Positions 27,930-37,337 of a DNA stretch of 64,000 bases are shown piece after piece. This stretch comes from Pseudorhizobium pelagicum (GTDB lineage: Bacteria; Pseudomonadota; Alphaproteobacteria; Rhizobiales; Rhizobiaceae), in NCBI GenBank assembly GCA_000722615.1, contig JOKI01000007.1:141623-205622 (forward strand), read 5' to 3'. Under the pieces are notes generated by a model. That model did no database searches. It was given only the letters and a program-made list of their open reading frames with translations, and was not told where the DNA came from. Made by a program: the position numbers and the translations under genes. Position 1 is the first letter of the stretch; every line of letters starts with the position of its first letter.

Positions 27930-28937
27930 TCACGAGGCGGGCAGTCCGTCGGACCTGGCCGGGTCGGACCGCACGAGATCGATCTCGTCGATCGTCTTCA
28001 TCACCGTCAGCCGCGCCGTCAGCGTGGTCAGCAGTGCGATCAGGATCATCGTGGCGAAGATGCCGACATAGCCGATGACGCCCGGCGAGAAGGCTCCAAA
28101 CAGCGCCATGGCCTGGTCGCTTTCCGGGGTGGCGCGGGAACTCGCCTGCCAGGCGCCCAGGACGGCGAAGAGAATGGCTGCGACGGCGCTGCCGGCGGCC
28201 GATCCCTTCAGGCTGATCTTCAGGAAGTGCTTCTGAAACTCGCGGGCCACGAAGGAGCTTTCGGCGCCGACGAAGTGCAGCACCTCGACGATATGCCTGT
28301 TGCCCGAGATGGCCCCGCGGGTGGCGAAGACGACGGTCAGCACCATGGCCGTAAAGACCAGGATCAGGACGCCGGTGCCGATCCAGACGGTGGTGCTGGC
28401 CATGGAGACGAGCCGGTCGACCCAGGTGCGATGGTCGTCGAGAAAGGCCTGCGGAACCTCCTTCGAGAGGAGATCGCGCATGGCGGCGAAATCGGGCGGG
28501 TTCTGCTCGTCGATGGTGATGATGACGAGGCGCGGCACCGGCAGTTCCTCGAGATCGAGGCCGGTGCCCAGCCATGGCTCCAGGAGGCGTGCCGTCGCGG
28601 CGTCGTCCATGATGGTGCCCTGCGTCGTGCCGACGAAGCTCAAGGCCAGGGTCTTGGCCGTCTGAAGCGCCGCGTCCATGTCGAGCCCCTCGGTGGGCTT
28701 GATCTGGATGGTGATCTCGCGGGAGATCTGGCTCTGCCACCCGGCCGCCGTGGCCCTCACCATGGTGACGGCGCCGAAGGTGAGGCAGGCCAGAAAGGCC
28801 ATGATGGCGATGACGACGATCAGAGCGGTGCCCTGGATGTTGGTCGGGGGCAGGATGGGCGCCGTCGGCCGGACGCGCATCTCCGTGCGCCGCGGCGCGG
28901 CCTTCTTGTCGGATTTGATGCGGGTGATCTCATTCAT
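27930..28937 (-). CDS. ftsX: Cell-division ABC transporter permease FtsX
   Basis: A 335-residue inner-membrane protein with four hydrophobic helices: one after a basic N-terminus (about 40-62), then three in the C-terminal half. A periplasmic loop lies between the first two. FtsX works with FtsE to activate peptidoglycan hydrolases at the septum. The start overlaps the ftsE coding region by 8 bases. The long Lys/Arg-rich N-terminus is typical of alphaproteobacterial FtsX. Confidence 0.92.
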   Translation of the reverse strand: MNEITRIKSDKKAAPRRTEMRVRPTAPILPPTNIQGTALIVVIAIMAFLACLTFGAVTMVRATAAGWQSQISREITIQIKPTEGLDMDAALQTAKTLALSFVGTTQGTIMDDAATARLLEPWLGTGLDLEELPVPRLVIITIDEQNPPDFAAMRDLLSKEVPQAFLDDHRTWVDRLVSMASTTVWIGTGVLILVFTAMVLTVVFATRGAISGNRHIVEVLHFVGAESSFVAREFQKHFLKISLKGSAAGSAVAAILFAVLGAWQASSRATPESDQAMALFGAFSPGVIGYVGIFATMILIALLTTLTARLTVMKTIDEIDLVRSDPARSDGLPAS

Positions 28938-29589
28938 AGATATCGAGCCGCCCTTCCGTCAGGATCATGCGTCGCGCGTTCACCTGGTCCATCAGTCCGA
29001 GGTCGTGGGTGGCGATGACCACCGCCGTCCCCAGCCGGTTCAGTTCGAGGAAGAGATTGAGGAGGCGCTGCGCCATCGGCGGATCGACGTTGCCGGTGGG
29101 CTCGTCGGCCAGCAGGATCTCCGGCCTGTCCATCAGTGCACGGGCAATCGCCGCGCGCTGCTTCTCGCCGCCCGACAGGACCGGCGGCAGGACATTGATG
29201 CGCTCCCCGAGCCCCACCCACTTCAAAAGCTCGATGACGTCGTTGCGGTAGCTCGTCTCGTCCTTGCCGCGGACGCGCAGGGGCAGGGCGACGTTCTCGT
29301 AGGTCGTCAGGTGGTCGAGCAGCCGGAAGTCCTGGAAGACAATGCCGACGCGGCGGCGCAGCATGGGCAGTTCGCTGCGCGGGATCTGCGACAGGTCGCG
29401 ACCGAACATGCGAATCAGTCCGCGGGTCGGCTGCAGCGACATGAACAGAAGGCGCAGCAGCGTCGTCTTTCCGGCGCCCGAGGGGCCGGTGAGGAACTGA
29501 AATGAGCGTTTCGGGATGTCGAACGTCATGTCCCGGAGGATCTCCGGGCCCATACCGTAGCGGAGGCCGACATTCTCGAAGTGAATCAA
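28930..29589 (-). CDS. ftsE: Cell-division ATP-binding protein FtsE
   Basis: A 219-residue ABC ATPase. Walker A is 'GPSGAGKTT', the signature is 'LSGGEKQR', Walker B is 'EILLADEPTG', and the switch His is in 'IATHDLG'. FtsE powers FtsX at the divisome. I prefer the TTG at 29589, giving 'MIHFENVGLRYG' as in relatives, with CGGA upstream; a TTG at 29625 would add 12 residues. The upstream region carries a CtrA-like half-site and four GANTC sites (29583-29732). Confidence 0.93.
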   Translation of the reverse strand: MIHFENVGLRYGMGPEILRDMTFDIPKRSFQFLTGPSGAGKTTLLRLLFMSLQPTRGLIRMFGRDLSQIPRSELPMLRRRVGIVFQDFRLLDHLTTYENVALPLRVRGKDETSYRNDVIELLKWVGLGERINVLPPVLSGGEKQRAAIARALMDRPEILLADEPTGNVDPPMAQRLLNLFLELNRLGTAVVIATHDLGLMDQVNARRMILTEGRLDIYE

Positions 29590-29694
29590 TGGAAAATCCG
29601 AATCCTGATATTCAGGCCGCCACAATCCGTCGTGCGGCAGCCAATTGCAACGGCCACTCGAATAGGTCGTTTTGAGGGCCGCGTTCGCGAAGCA

Positions 29695-29702
29695 TTAACC
29701 AT
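29695..29702. promoter_or_regulatory. CtrA-like half-site between ftsE and the divergent membrane-protein gene
   Basis: TTAACCAT matches the half-site known for CtrA in rhizobia and Brucella. It lies about 105 bases upstream of the preferred ftsE start and 102 upstream of the gene at 29804. GATTC pairs at 29723-29732 and GAATC at 29583 and 29600 are potential CcrM methylation sites. Confidence 0.4.
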
Positions 29703-29803
29703 TCGAATTTACGACTGAGTAGGATTCGATTCAATGCCGAGACTGACCTTCACCGATGGTGACGAAAGGGTCGTGTGCAACTCGTGCCCGAAAGGGGAGA
29801 ACG

Positions 29804-30445
29804 ATGGCCGTCATCGATATCCTGCCACCCGAACCTGTCGCGAGGCATGTGCGGCGCGGCCATCCGGGACGCGGAGGTGTCGTCGATGCCGAATTCATCA
29901 CCGTCGCACGCGCCGCGCGGGACCGCCGTTTCCGGACGGAGACCGACAATCGAAGCCAGAGCCAGTCCGACTTCAGGCGTGCTGTTCCGCAGAACCCATC
30001 GTCCACGCTCATGGAGCGGGCGGAAAAGGCGCTGTGCCGGCTTTCCGCCGACATGTTTTCCGCCATCGTCGCGCTCGTCTTTCTTCTCGTCTTCGGCTTG
30101 GCCGGGGGCTTTTCGCTGTTCATGGGCAAGACGAACGGTGCCGTCGAAGCGCCGCTCCTCGATTTTACCCATGTCACCCTCACGCCGCAGGATGTGAACG
30201 GCATGCGCGTCCTGCTGATCAACGGCATCGTGGAAAACCGGAGCACGGATCGCCTGCAGCTTCCGGCAATCCGGGCGGACCTCGTCACGGACGGACATGT
30301 TCTGGCGACTACGGTCGTGGCGCCGCCTGTCGCCGGGATCGAGGGCCTGCAGAGCCACGGGTTCTCCTCCAGAATACCGCACCCCGGTGGAAAAACGCCG
30401 GAACTGAAGCTTTCCTTTGCAACACAGGATGCTTCGAGCTCCTGA
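29804..30445 (+). CDS. Conserved single-pass membrane protein of unknown function
   Basis: A 213-residue protein with a basic, Arg/Ser/Gln-rich cytoplasmic N-terminus (1-80), one membrane helix (about 84-106, 'FSAIVALVFLLVFGLAGGF') and a small periplasmic beta-rich domain. That domain, with 'LLINGIVENRSTDRLQLPAI', resembles DUF3426-type domains. The ATG at 29804 follows AAAGGGGAG. It lies between ftsE (divergent) and hpt. I do not recognise a function. Confidence 0.72.
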   Translation: MAVIDILPPEPVARHVRRGHPGRGGVVDAEFITVARAARDRRFRTETDNRSQSQSDFRRAVPQNPSSTLMERAEKALCRLSADMFSAIVALVFLLVFGLAGGFSLFMGKTNGAVEAPLLDFTHVTLTPQDVNGMRVLLINGIVENRSTDRLQLPAIRADLVTDGHVLATTVVAPPVAGIEGLQSHGFSSRIPHPGGKTPELKLSFATQDASSS

Positions 30446-30487
30446 TTATGCTATCGGCGACCTCCCGGAACCGCCCAGGAGAGCCCC

Positions 30488-31042
30488 ATGCCCGTCGTTC
30501 GCGGCAAGAATATTGAGCCGCTTTACACTGCCGATGTCATCGCGGAGCGCAATCGCGCCATTGCCGCGGAGATCGCCAAGGGGCCAACCAACGACCTTCT
30601 CGTGATTGCGATCCTCAAGGGCTCGTTCATCTTTGCCGCAGATCTGCTGCGCGCCCTGCATGATGTCGGGCTGGCGCCGGAGGTCGAGTTCATTACCTTG
30701 TCCAGTTATGGCGCAGGCACCGTTTCCCAGGGCGTGCGTATCGTCAAGGATATCGACAGCGACGTGAAGGACCGGGATGTCCTGCTGATCGACGATATCC
30801 TGGAGTCCGGCCGCACGCTGCTGTTTGCCAAGGAACTGCTCTACGAGCGCGGCGCGCGGAACGTCTCGATCGCCGTCCTTCTCGACAAGAGCGTGAAGCG
30901 CAAGGAAGAGCTGGAAGCGGATTACGTAGGTTTCGAATGCCCCGACTATTTCGTCGTCGGCTATGGCATGGACGTCGCCTATGCCTTTCGCGAGCTGCCT
31001 TTCGTCGGCGTCGTGACGGGCGATGCCCCCTCCGAAGGCTAG
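30488..31042 (+). CDS. hpt: Hypoxanthine phosphoribosyltransferase
   Basis: A 184-residue purine-salvage enzyme that converts hypoxanthine or guanine plus PRPP to IMP or GMP. The PRPP loop 'VLLIDDILESGRTL' is at 98-111, with 'AILKGSFIFAADLLR' and 'SSYGAGTVSQG' completing the active site. It is cytosolic and follows the membrane-protein gene by 42 bases. Confidence 0.94.
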   Translation: MPVVRGKNIEPLYTADVIAERNRAIAAEIAKGPTNDLLVIAILKGSFIFAADLLRALHDVGLAPEVEFITLSSYGAGTVSQGVRIVKDIDSDVKDRDVLLIDDILESGRTLLFAKELLYERGARNVSIAVLLDKSVKRKEELEADYVGFECPDYFVVGYGMDVAYAFRELPFVGVVTGDAPSEG

Positions 31043-31060
31043 CGATCCGCTCGCACTTCC

Positions 31061-31074
31061 TTAACCATGGTTAG
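31061..31074. promoter_or_regulatory. CtrA-like inverted half-sites upstream of the CpdR-like gene
   Basis: TTAACCATGGTTAG contains the perfect 12-bp palindrome TAACCATGGTTA: two CtrA-type half-sites (TTAACCAT) facing each other and sharing ATGG. It lies 89 bases before the ATG of the response regulator, a normal promoter distance. No other role for this palindrome is evident. Confidence 0.45.
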
Positions 31075-31162
31075 CGCCGACAGGGGCCGCGTTTACTCCT
31101 CGACAACTAAAGTCTGGTGATTTGATCCCAATGTTAAACACAAACGGGAGAAAGCGATCATC

Positions 31163-31540
31163 ATGGCAAAGATCCTGGTAACCGAAGACGAGAGTGCGCT
31201 GCGGATGTTCGTGGCGCGTGCCCTGCGTCTCGACGGTCACGAGACCCATGAAGCCGGAGACGGTGCCGAGGGGCTGGAAATGCTGTCGGCGTCGCAGTTC
31301 GACCTCCTGCTTTCCGACATCCGCATGCCGGTCATGGACGGCATCGAACTGGCGCATCAGGCGGCCGAGCGGCACCCGGGATTGAAGATCCTGCTGATGA
31401 CCGGCTATGCCGAGCAGCGTGAGCGCGCCGACGACCTGGCGTCAAAGATCGTCGATGTGGTGCAGAAGCCGTTTGCGCTTCCCGACATCCGCCGGGCCGT
31501 GGCCCAGGCGCTGGCGCAAGAAGGGTCCTGCGCGGCCTGA
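31163..31540 (+). CDS. CpdR-like single-domain response regulator
   Basis: A 125-residue receiver domain without an output domain. Acidic residues D9/E10, the phospho-accepting D52 ('LLSDIRMP'), T80 and K102 ('VVQKPF') are all present. The 'LLMTGYAEQR' segment resembles CpdR-type regulators. In Caulobacter and rhizobia unphosphorylated CpdR helps the ClpXP protease remove CtrA and other cell-cycle proteins; whether this paralogue does so is unproven. A CtrA-like palindrome lies upstream. Confidence 0.85.
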   Translation: MAKILVTEDESALRMFVARALRLDGHETHEAGDGAEGLEMLSASQFDLLLSDIRMPVMDGIELAHQAAERHPGLKILLMTGYAEQRERADDLASKIVDVVQKPFALPDIRRAVAQALAQEGSCAA

Positions 31541-31545
31541 GCCGC

Positions 31546-34182
31546 TCAGCGGATCTCGAGCAGCCGCTCCAGATAGCGGCGCTCGGCTTCTCCGGAGATG
31601 GAATTGCCAAGCCGCTCGCGGATCGCTTCGAGGATCTCGCGGGCACGCTGCACGTCGATCTCGTCCGGTACCCTTACCTGGTCACTGAAATCGGGGCCTG
31701 TCGTTGCCCGGGGGCGACCCAGCGGGTCGCGGCCGTTCTGGTTGCCCTGCGCCGCCTCTCCCTGGCCTTCGCCCTGACCCTGGCCCTGCTGCATGGCCTG
31801 CATCATCTGCTGCATCATGTTCTGGGCACCCTGGCGCAGCGCGTTCAGCGCATTGCCCTGGCCCTCGACGGCCTGCTCGCCCTCGCCCTGCCCCAGCGCC
31901 TCGCCGGCATTGCCCATTTCCCGTTCCGCCTGGCCGAAGCCTTCGCCCGGCTGCATGCCGAGCTCGGCAAGACCCTTCTGCAGCTCCTGGAGCTGCTGGC
32001 CCAGGCCTTCCTGCTGGGCGCGCAGGTTCTTCAGGGCCTCGCGCAACTGTTCGGCGGTCATCTGGTCGGAGGGAGCGCCCTCCTGTCCTTCTTGTCCTTG
32101 CTGGCCCGGTTGTTGCTGCTGTCCCTGTTCGTAGGGCTGCTCGCCGCGCTGCATGCGGTCCCGCAGCGCCTGGTCCAGCTTGAAGGTTTCGTCCATCAGC
32201 CGCTGCTGTTCCTGCATGATCTCGCCGAGCTTGTCGATCTGCTCGCGCATCTGGCTGCTTTGCTGCTGACCCTGCTGGCCCTGCGGCATCCGGCCTGCCT
32301 GGAGGTTGTTCATCATCCGCTGCAGCTCGGACAGCATCTCCTGGGCCGCGTCCCGGTTGCCGGAGCGGGCGAGGTTCTCGATCTGGTCCATCATGTTCTG
32401 CAGGTCGCGCTGGCGGATCATGTTTTCTGCCTGCATGTTCTGCTGCATGCGCGGGCTGTTCTGCATGCGCTGGGCCAGTTCCGACATGAACTCCTGCATC
32501 GCCTCGCGCAGTTCCTGCATCAGGCGCGCGACTTCCTCGTCGGTGGCACCATTCTCCAGCGCCTCGTTCAACGCGTTCTGGGCATCTCGCAGCCGCTTCT
32601 CCGCGGCAGACAGGTCGCCGTCCTCGATGCCGAGCGCAATCTCCCAGAGATAATCCGCCGTTTCCTTCAGCTGTTCCTCACCCCGGGCGAGCTCCATCCG
32701 CCCGAGCGCCGAGCGGATCAGCAGGAAGTGGGCAAGGTTCGGGATCGTTTCGTCCGGGCGCAGCGCCAGCACCTCGTTGAGGGCGATGGCATGCGGCATC
32801 TGCCGGGTGTCGAGCGAGAAGACCTGGCGCTGTTCGGCCACCGCCGCCGCCAGGGGCTCGGAGAAGGGGCGGCCCGGCAGCACCATCTCGTGCGGCGGGC
32901 TTCTGCCTGTCTGGCCGGCACCATCCGTCGCGACGAGGGTGACACGCACCCGCTTGCCGGCCAGCGGATGCTCGGTCAGGTTCCGGCTCGTGAGCCCTTT
33001 CGGGTTGCGCAGATCGCGGCGCGGCAGGTCAAGCTTGAATTCCGGCGGCGGATAGAGCGGCGTCGCGTCCGGCGACGGGGCCTCGACGGGCTCGATCAGC
33101 GCATGAGCCTCGCGCAGGCCGTAGTCGTCCTTGCCGGTGAAGCCGATTTCCAGTGCGCCGTTCACCGCGCGTTTCGGCTGGCCGTCGAAGGCGATCTCGG
33201 GCGGCAGGTCGGGGATGACGTCGAAGGTCCAGGTCTCGCCGTTGACCGTCAGCGCGCCGCTCTCGGCCACCTTCATGAGGTAGGTGCGCGGCGCGAGCGG
33301 CTGGTTGTCGGGGGCAGGAGCTGCCGGCATTGTCGCTTCCGTTCCGTCTGCTCCGGCTGAAGCGGCCTGCCGTGCGGCCGTTTCCTCGCTGACGAGCGTC
33401 GCGGGCGTTTCGCTGGATGCGGCTGCAAAGACGACGGCTTCTTCGCCCCGGCCGCCCGTCACGCGGACCGTCAGGTCGGAGTGCTGCGGAACGGAGATGG
33501 AGTTGCTGGCGCTTGCTTCGCCGCCGGTCAGGAAGACGGGCGCGCGGCTCGTGTAGGAGGGTGGCGTCAGCCAGGCGTCGATCCGCAGATCGGGATTGAT
33601 GCTCGAAGGTGCGGCCGGCGCGCGAAAGACGTCGGAGACCCGGCCTGCGCCGTTGGAGAAAGAGAAGCCGAAGGCGACGACCACCAGCAGCGCCGGAATG
33701 GCGCGCAGTGCGAAGCGGTCGTGGCGGGCGATATCGGGACGCGGCATGCCGGCATCGAGAGCGGCGATGCGCTCGGCCATGCGGACCTGGTGCTCCTTCC
33801 AGAGTGCCTGGGCAAACGGCGTGTCGAATGCCGGGACGTCCTCTTGGACGGCGACGGGCTGGTGTTCGAGCCGGTTGCGCTCCTCGAGCAGGCGGTCGCC
33901 GTCACCGGCGCTCGGCCAGCGGGTGCGCACGAGCGGCAGGAGACTGGAGAGGAAGGCGAGGCCGAAGAGGCCGGCCAGCGCCCAGCGGAGGAGATCGATG
34001 TTGGTGCGGAAGATGCCGAGCCAGGCGAGTGAGAGAAAGACGGCGATGACGGCAAGCGGCGGCAGGAGCCGTGGTGTCAGCCGTTCCAGGAAGAGGACGA
34101 GCCTTGCGAGCGACCGCTTCAACGCGACGCGCCGGGCCAGCACAGGAAGGGCGTCGAAGGCGCCTTTGCGGGTGTTGCTCAT
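31546..34182 (-). CDS. TIGR02302-family membrane protein with Gln/Met-rich C-terminal half
   Basis: An 878-residue protein. Two or three N-terminal helices (about 35-90 and near 150-175) are followed by a large periplasmic domain (DUF4175-like), then a long helical region. The last region is rich in Gln, Met and Glu (about residues 550-830) with many 'QGQ', 'MQQ' and 'EGQ' repeats, probably coiled coil. The ATG at 34182 follows an AGGAG site. It is conserved in rhizobia and unassigned. It converges with the CpdR-like gene (5 bases). Confidence 0.82.
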   Translation of the reverse strand: MSNTRKGAFDALPVLARRVALKRSLARLVLFLERLTPRLLPPLAVIAVFLSLAWLGIFRTNIDLLRWALAGLFGLAFLSSLLPLVRTRWPSAGDGDRLLEERNRLEHQPVAVQEDVPAFDTPFAQALWKEHQVRMAERIAALDAGMPRPDIARHDRFALRAIPALLVVVAFGFSFSNGAGRVSDVFRAPAAPSSINPDLRIDAWLTPPSYTSRAPVFLTGGEASASNSISVPQHSDLTVRVTGGRGEEAVVFAAASSETPATLVSEETAARQAASAGADGTEATMPAAPAPDNQPLAPRTYLMKVAESGALTVNGETWTFDVIPDLPPEIAFDGQPKRAVNGALEIGFTGKDDYGLREAHALIEPVEAPSPDATPLYPPPEFKLDLPRRDLRNPKGLTSRNLTEHPLAGKRVRVTLVATDGAGQTGRSPPHEMVLPGRPFSEPLAAAVAEQRQVFSLDTRQMPHAIALNEVLALRPDETIPNLAHFLLIRSALGRMELARGEEQLKETADYLWEIALGIEDGDLSAAEKRLRDAQNALNEALENGATDEEVARLMQELREAMQEFMSELAQRMQNSPRMQQNMQAENMIRQRDLQNMMDQIENLARSGNRDAAQEMLSELQRMMNNLQAGRMPQGQQGQQQSSQMREQIDKLGEIMQEQQRLMDETFKLDQALRDRMQRGEQPYEQGQQQQPGQQGQEGQEGAPSDQMTAEQLREALKNLRAQQEGLGQQLQELQKGLAELGMQPGEGFGQAEREMGNAGEALGQGEGEQAVEGQGNALNALRQGAQNMMQQMMQAMQQGQGQGEGQGEAAQGNQNGRDPLGRPRATTGPDFSDQVRVPDEIDVQRAREILEAIRERLGNSISGEAERRYLERLLEIR

Positions 34183-34290
34183 GCAGACCGTCTCCTGTGG
34201 CGGCGCAAAATAGGGGTCGCGCCGCGTCGGGCGAACCAAGGAGTCAAGATAACAGTCTTTGTGGCGAAGACGAGGGCGCAACTTCTGTCG

Positions 34291-34311
34291 CCCGCAGTTT
34301 TCCGCTGCGGG
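34291..34311 (-). terminator. Hairpin downstream of lysA
   Basis: CCCGCAG and CTGCGGG form a 7-bp stem around a 7-nt loop, in the gap after lysA and before the TIGR02302 gene. No clear T-run follows on the minus strand, so a Rho-independent role is only possible. Confidence 0.35.
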
Positions 34312-34343
34312 TCGAGCAAAAGTGAACGGGCGCGATCAGACCG

Positions 34344-35612
34344 TCAGGAAAGCCAGTCGGGCAGGGAATCCAGCCCGATCAGGTCCTCGTAGCTGCCGCG
34401 GGGGCGGATGACGTGGAACGCGCTCCCCTTGATCAGCACTTCGGGCACCAGAAGGCGGGAATTATAGGTGCCGGCCTGAACTGCGCCATAGGCACCGGCC
34501 GAGCCGACGGCGATCAGGTCGCCGGGTGCGGGTGCCGCCATCTCGCGGTCGAGCGCCAGATAGTCTCCCGTCTCGCAGACGGGGCCGACGATGTCGCCCC
34601 GGATGCGCGGCGCATCGGCGGCCGGCACGACCACCGGACGGATCTCGTGATAGGCCTCGTAGAGTGTCGGGCGGATCAGGTCGTTCATGGCGCCGTCGAC
34701 GATGACGAAGGTCTTCTCCCCGCCATCCTTCACGTAGATCACCTCGGTCACCAAGATCCCTGCATTGCCGACGATCAGTCGGCCAGGCTCGGTAACGATC
34801 TTGCAGTCCAAGCTCTTCAGCTGCGTCTTGACGATCTCGGCGTAGGCATCGGGAAGCGGCGGCGGGGTGTTGTCATCCCTGTAGGGAATGCCGAGGCCGC
34901 CGCCAATGTCCACGTGGTCGATGCGGTGGCCGGCGGCACGCAGGCTGTCGACCAGCTCGCGCAAAAGCCGGAAGGCATCCTCGAAGGGCTGCAGCTCGGT
35001 GATCTGGCTGCCGATGTGCATATCGATGCCGGTCACCTCGATACCCGGCAACTGCGCAGCATGGGCATAAACCTCGCCGGCACGCTCGTAGGAAATGCCG
35101 AACTTGTTTTCCTTCCTGCCGGTCGAGATCTTCGCATGGGTGCGGGCATCGACGTCGGGGTTGATGCGGAATGAGACGTGCGCGCGCTTGCCCATGCGCT
35201 GGGCGCGCTGGTTGAGCACTTCCAGCTCGGGCTCGGACTCGACGTTGAAGCAGTAGATGCCGGCTTCCAGCGCGAGGTCCATCTCGGCGGCCGTCTTGCC
35301 GACGCCGGAGAACATGATCCGGCTGGCCGGAATCCCCGCCGCCAGCGCCCGCCGCAGCTCGCCGCCGGAGACCACATCGACGCCGGCGCCGAGCCGGCCG
35401 AGCGTCTTCAGCACCGCCTGGTTGGAGTTCGCCTTCATGGCATAGCAGACCATGGCGTCGACGTCGGCGAAAGCCTTGGAGAAGACGTCGTAGTGGCGTT
35501 CCAGCGTTGCCGTCGAATAGCAGTAGAAGGGCGTGCCGACCGCCTTGGCGATTTCCGGGATCGGCACATTCTCGGCGTGCAACACGCCGTCGACATAATG
35601 GAAATGATTCAC
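34344..35612 (-). CDS. lysA: Diaminopimelate decarboxylase
   Basis: A 422-residue PLP enzyme that decarboxylates meso-diaminopimelate to lysine. The PLP lysine is K60 in 'VCYAMKANSN', 'HIGSQI' is the phosphate-binding region, and 'GPVCETGD' carries the catalytic cysteine. It lies 12 bases downstream of the lptM-like gene, in the argH-lptM-lysA unit. Confidence 0.96.
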   Translation of the reverse strand: MNHFHYVDGVLHAENVPIPEIAKAVGTPFYCYSTATLERHYDVFSKAFADVDAMVCYAMKANSNQAVLKTLGRLGAGVDVVSGGELRRALAAGIPASRIMFSGVGKTAAEMDLALEAGIYCFNVESEPELEVLNQRAQRMGKRAHVSFRINPDVDARTHAKISTGRKENKFGISYERAGEVYAHAAQLPGIEVTGIDMHIGSQITELQPFEDAFRLLRELVDSLRAAGHRIDHVDIGGGLGIPYRDDNTPPPLPDAYAEIVKTQLKSLDCKIVTEPGRLIVGNAGILVTEVIYVKDGGEKTFVIVDGAMNDLIRPTLYEAYHEIRPVVVPAADAPRIRGDIVGPVCETGDYLALDREMAAPAPGDLIAVGSAGAYGAVQAGTYNSRLLVPEVLIKGSAFHVIRPRGSYEDLIGLDSLPDWLS

Positions 35613-35624
35613 GTCAGCGTCCGC

Positions 35625-35819
35625 TCAGAGCAGGGGGTCGAGGAAAAACGATTTGTCGGCAACCGGCTCGGGCTGGCGGTTCTCGCCGGTCTTGCGGATG
35701 TTCTGCTGATCCACCGGCGTGCTCGGACGATCGAGATCGCCCTTTCGGCCGCATCCGGCAAGGATGATACCCGCGACGGCGAGCGTCAGGATTGTGGTGC
35801 CGAATTTCTGCAAGCCCAT
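35625..35819 (-). CDS. lptM: Small lipoprotein, LptM/YifL-like
   Basis: A 64-residue lipoprotein. The signal peptide ends in the lipobox 'ILAGC', then 'GRKGDLDRPSTP', the LptM signature. In E. coli LptM helps mature the LptD-LptE translocon that inserts LPS; transfer of that role here is by family similarity. The ATG at 35819 is used because it gives a normal signal peptide. In E. coli this gene is likewise next to lysine-pathway genes. Confidence 0.82.
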   Translation of the reverse strand: MGLQKFGTTILTLAVAGIILAGCGRKGDLDRPSTPVDQQNIRKTGENRQPEPVADKSFFLDPLL

Positions 35820-35909
35820 CGACGTTTCACTTCCCTTATTGGCTGGTCTGAAACCGTTCATAGCGAAGTTTCCGTCGCTTGTGCAGTACGGTCCGGTGTC
35901 AATGTTCGT

Positions 35910-37313
35910 CTAGTTGCGGCTGCGCCACCAGGCGATCTGCTTGCGCACCTCCGACGGTGCCGTTCCGCCGAAGCTCGTGCGGCTGGCGACGGAGGCGTCG
36001 ACGGAGAGAACGTCGAAGACCTTGTCGGTGATCGCCGGATGGATGGACTGGAGATCGTCCAGCGAAAGATCGGCCAGCTCGCAGCCCTTCTCCTCGGCCA
36101 GAGCCACGGCCCGGCCCGTCACGTGATGGGCATCGCGGAAGGGCAGGCCGGCCTCGCGGACGAGCCAGTCGGCGAGATCGGTCGCAGTCGAATAGCCGGA
36201 GCCGGCGGCGGCGCGCATCCGGTCGACGCGGATCGTCATGTCGTTAACCATGCCGGTCATGGCGGCAATCGCCAGTTCCAGGTTCTCGGCGGCGTCGAAG
36301 ACCTGCTCCTTGTCCTCCTGCATGTCCTTGGAATAGGCCAGCGGCAGCCCCTTCATGATCGTCAGCAGGGCGACCAGCGAACCATTGATGCGACCGGTCT
36401 TGGCGCGCACCAGTTCGGCGGCGTCCGGGTTCTTCTTCTGTGGCATGATCGACGAGCCGGTCGAGAAGGCGTCCGACAGCCGGACGAAGCCGAACTGCGG
36501 CGTCGACCAAATGACGATCTCCTCTGCCAGGCGCGACAGATGCATGGCGCAGATCGCGGCCACCGAGAGGAACTCAAGCGCGAAATCACGGTCCGAGACG
36601 GTGTCGATGGAGTTGCGGGTGGGTTCCCGGAAGCCGAGCGCCTTGGCCGTCATGTGTCGGTCAATGGGGAAGCCGGTGCCGGCGAGTGCTGCGGCGCCGA
36701 TCGGGCTTTCGTCGAGGTGGTCGATGGCATGGCGGACCCGCTGGCGGTCGCGGCCGAACATTTCCACGTAGGCCATGCAGTGATGGCCGAAGGTCACCGG
36801 CTGGGCGGTTTGCAAATGGGTGAAGCCCGGCATTACGGTGTCGGCGTGCTCTTCGGCACGATCGAGGAAGGCGAGGATCAGGTTGGTCAGCAGCTTTTCG
36901 GTTTTGGCCAGCTCTTCCTTGACCCAGAGGCGGAAGTCGAGCGCCACCTGGTCGTTGCGCGAGCGGGCCGTGTGCAGGCGTCCGGCGGCCGGACCGATCA
37001 GCGTCGCAAGGCGCGCCTCGATGTTCATGTGGATGTCTTCGAGCTTGCGGGAGAACTGGAAACTGCCGCTTTCGATCTCTGACAGGATCGTGTTCAGGCC
37101 CTCAACGATCTTGTCTTTATCTTCCGTCGAAATGATGCCCTTCTCCGCCAGCATGCTCGCATGCGCCACTGAGCCGCGGATGTCCTGGGCGAAAAGCTTC
37201 TTGTCGAAGCCGATGGAGGCATTTATCTCCTCCATGATTGCATCCGGCCCGGAGGCGAAACGACCGCCCCACATCTGGTTGGAGGATACCGTGTCCTTCG
37301 TGCCGTCAGCCAT
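35910..37313 (-). CDS. argH: Argininosuccinate lyase
   Basis: A 467-residue enzyme that cleaves argininosuccinate to arginine and fumarate. The superfamily signature '[10 protein letters not shown]' is at 286-295, with '[11 protein letters not shown]' and '[11 protein letters not shown]' as further active-site stretches. It is divergent from the TlpA gene with a 24-base gap, so the promoters must overlap the coding regions or each other. argJ, another arginine gene, is at 55922. Confidence 0.96.
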   Translation of the reverse strand: MADGTKDTVSSNQMWGGRFASGPDAIMEEINASIGFDKKLFAQDIRGSVAHASMLAEKGIISTEDKDKIVEGLNTILSEIESGSFQFSRKLEDIHMNIEARLATLIGPAAGRLHTARSRNDQVALDFRLWVKEELAKTEKLLTNLILAFLDRAEEHADTVMPGFTHLQTAQPVTFGHHCMAYVEMFGRDRQRVRHAIDHLDESPIGAAALAGTGFPIDRHMTAKALGFREPTRNSIDTVSDRDFALEFLSVAAICAMHLSRLAEEIVIWSTPQFGFVRLSDAFSTGSSIMPQKKNPDAAELVRAKTGRINGSLVALLTIMKGLPLAYSKDMQEDKEQVFDAAENLELAIAAMTGMVNDMTIRVDRMRAAAGSGYSTATDLADWLVREAGLPFRDAHHVTGRAVALAEEKGCELADLSLDDLQSIHPAITDKVFDVLSVDASVASRTSFGGTAPSEVRKQIAWWRSRN

Positions 37314-37337
37314 GAGTGCAATGTCCTGGAGTGCTTG

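Noticed and set aside
36244-36251. TTAACCAT, a CtrA-like half-site
   Set aside because: It lies deep within argH and is not near any start.
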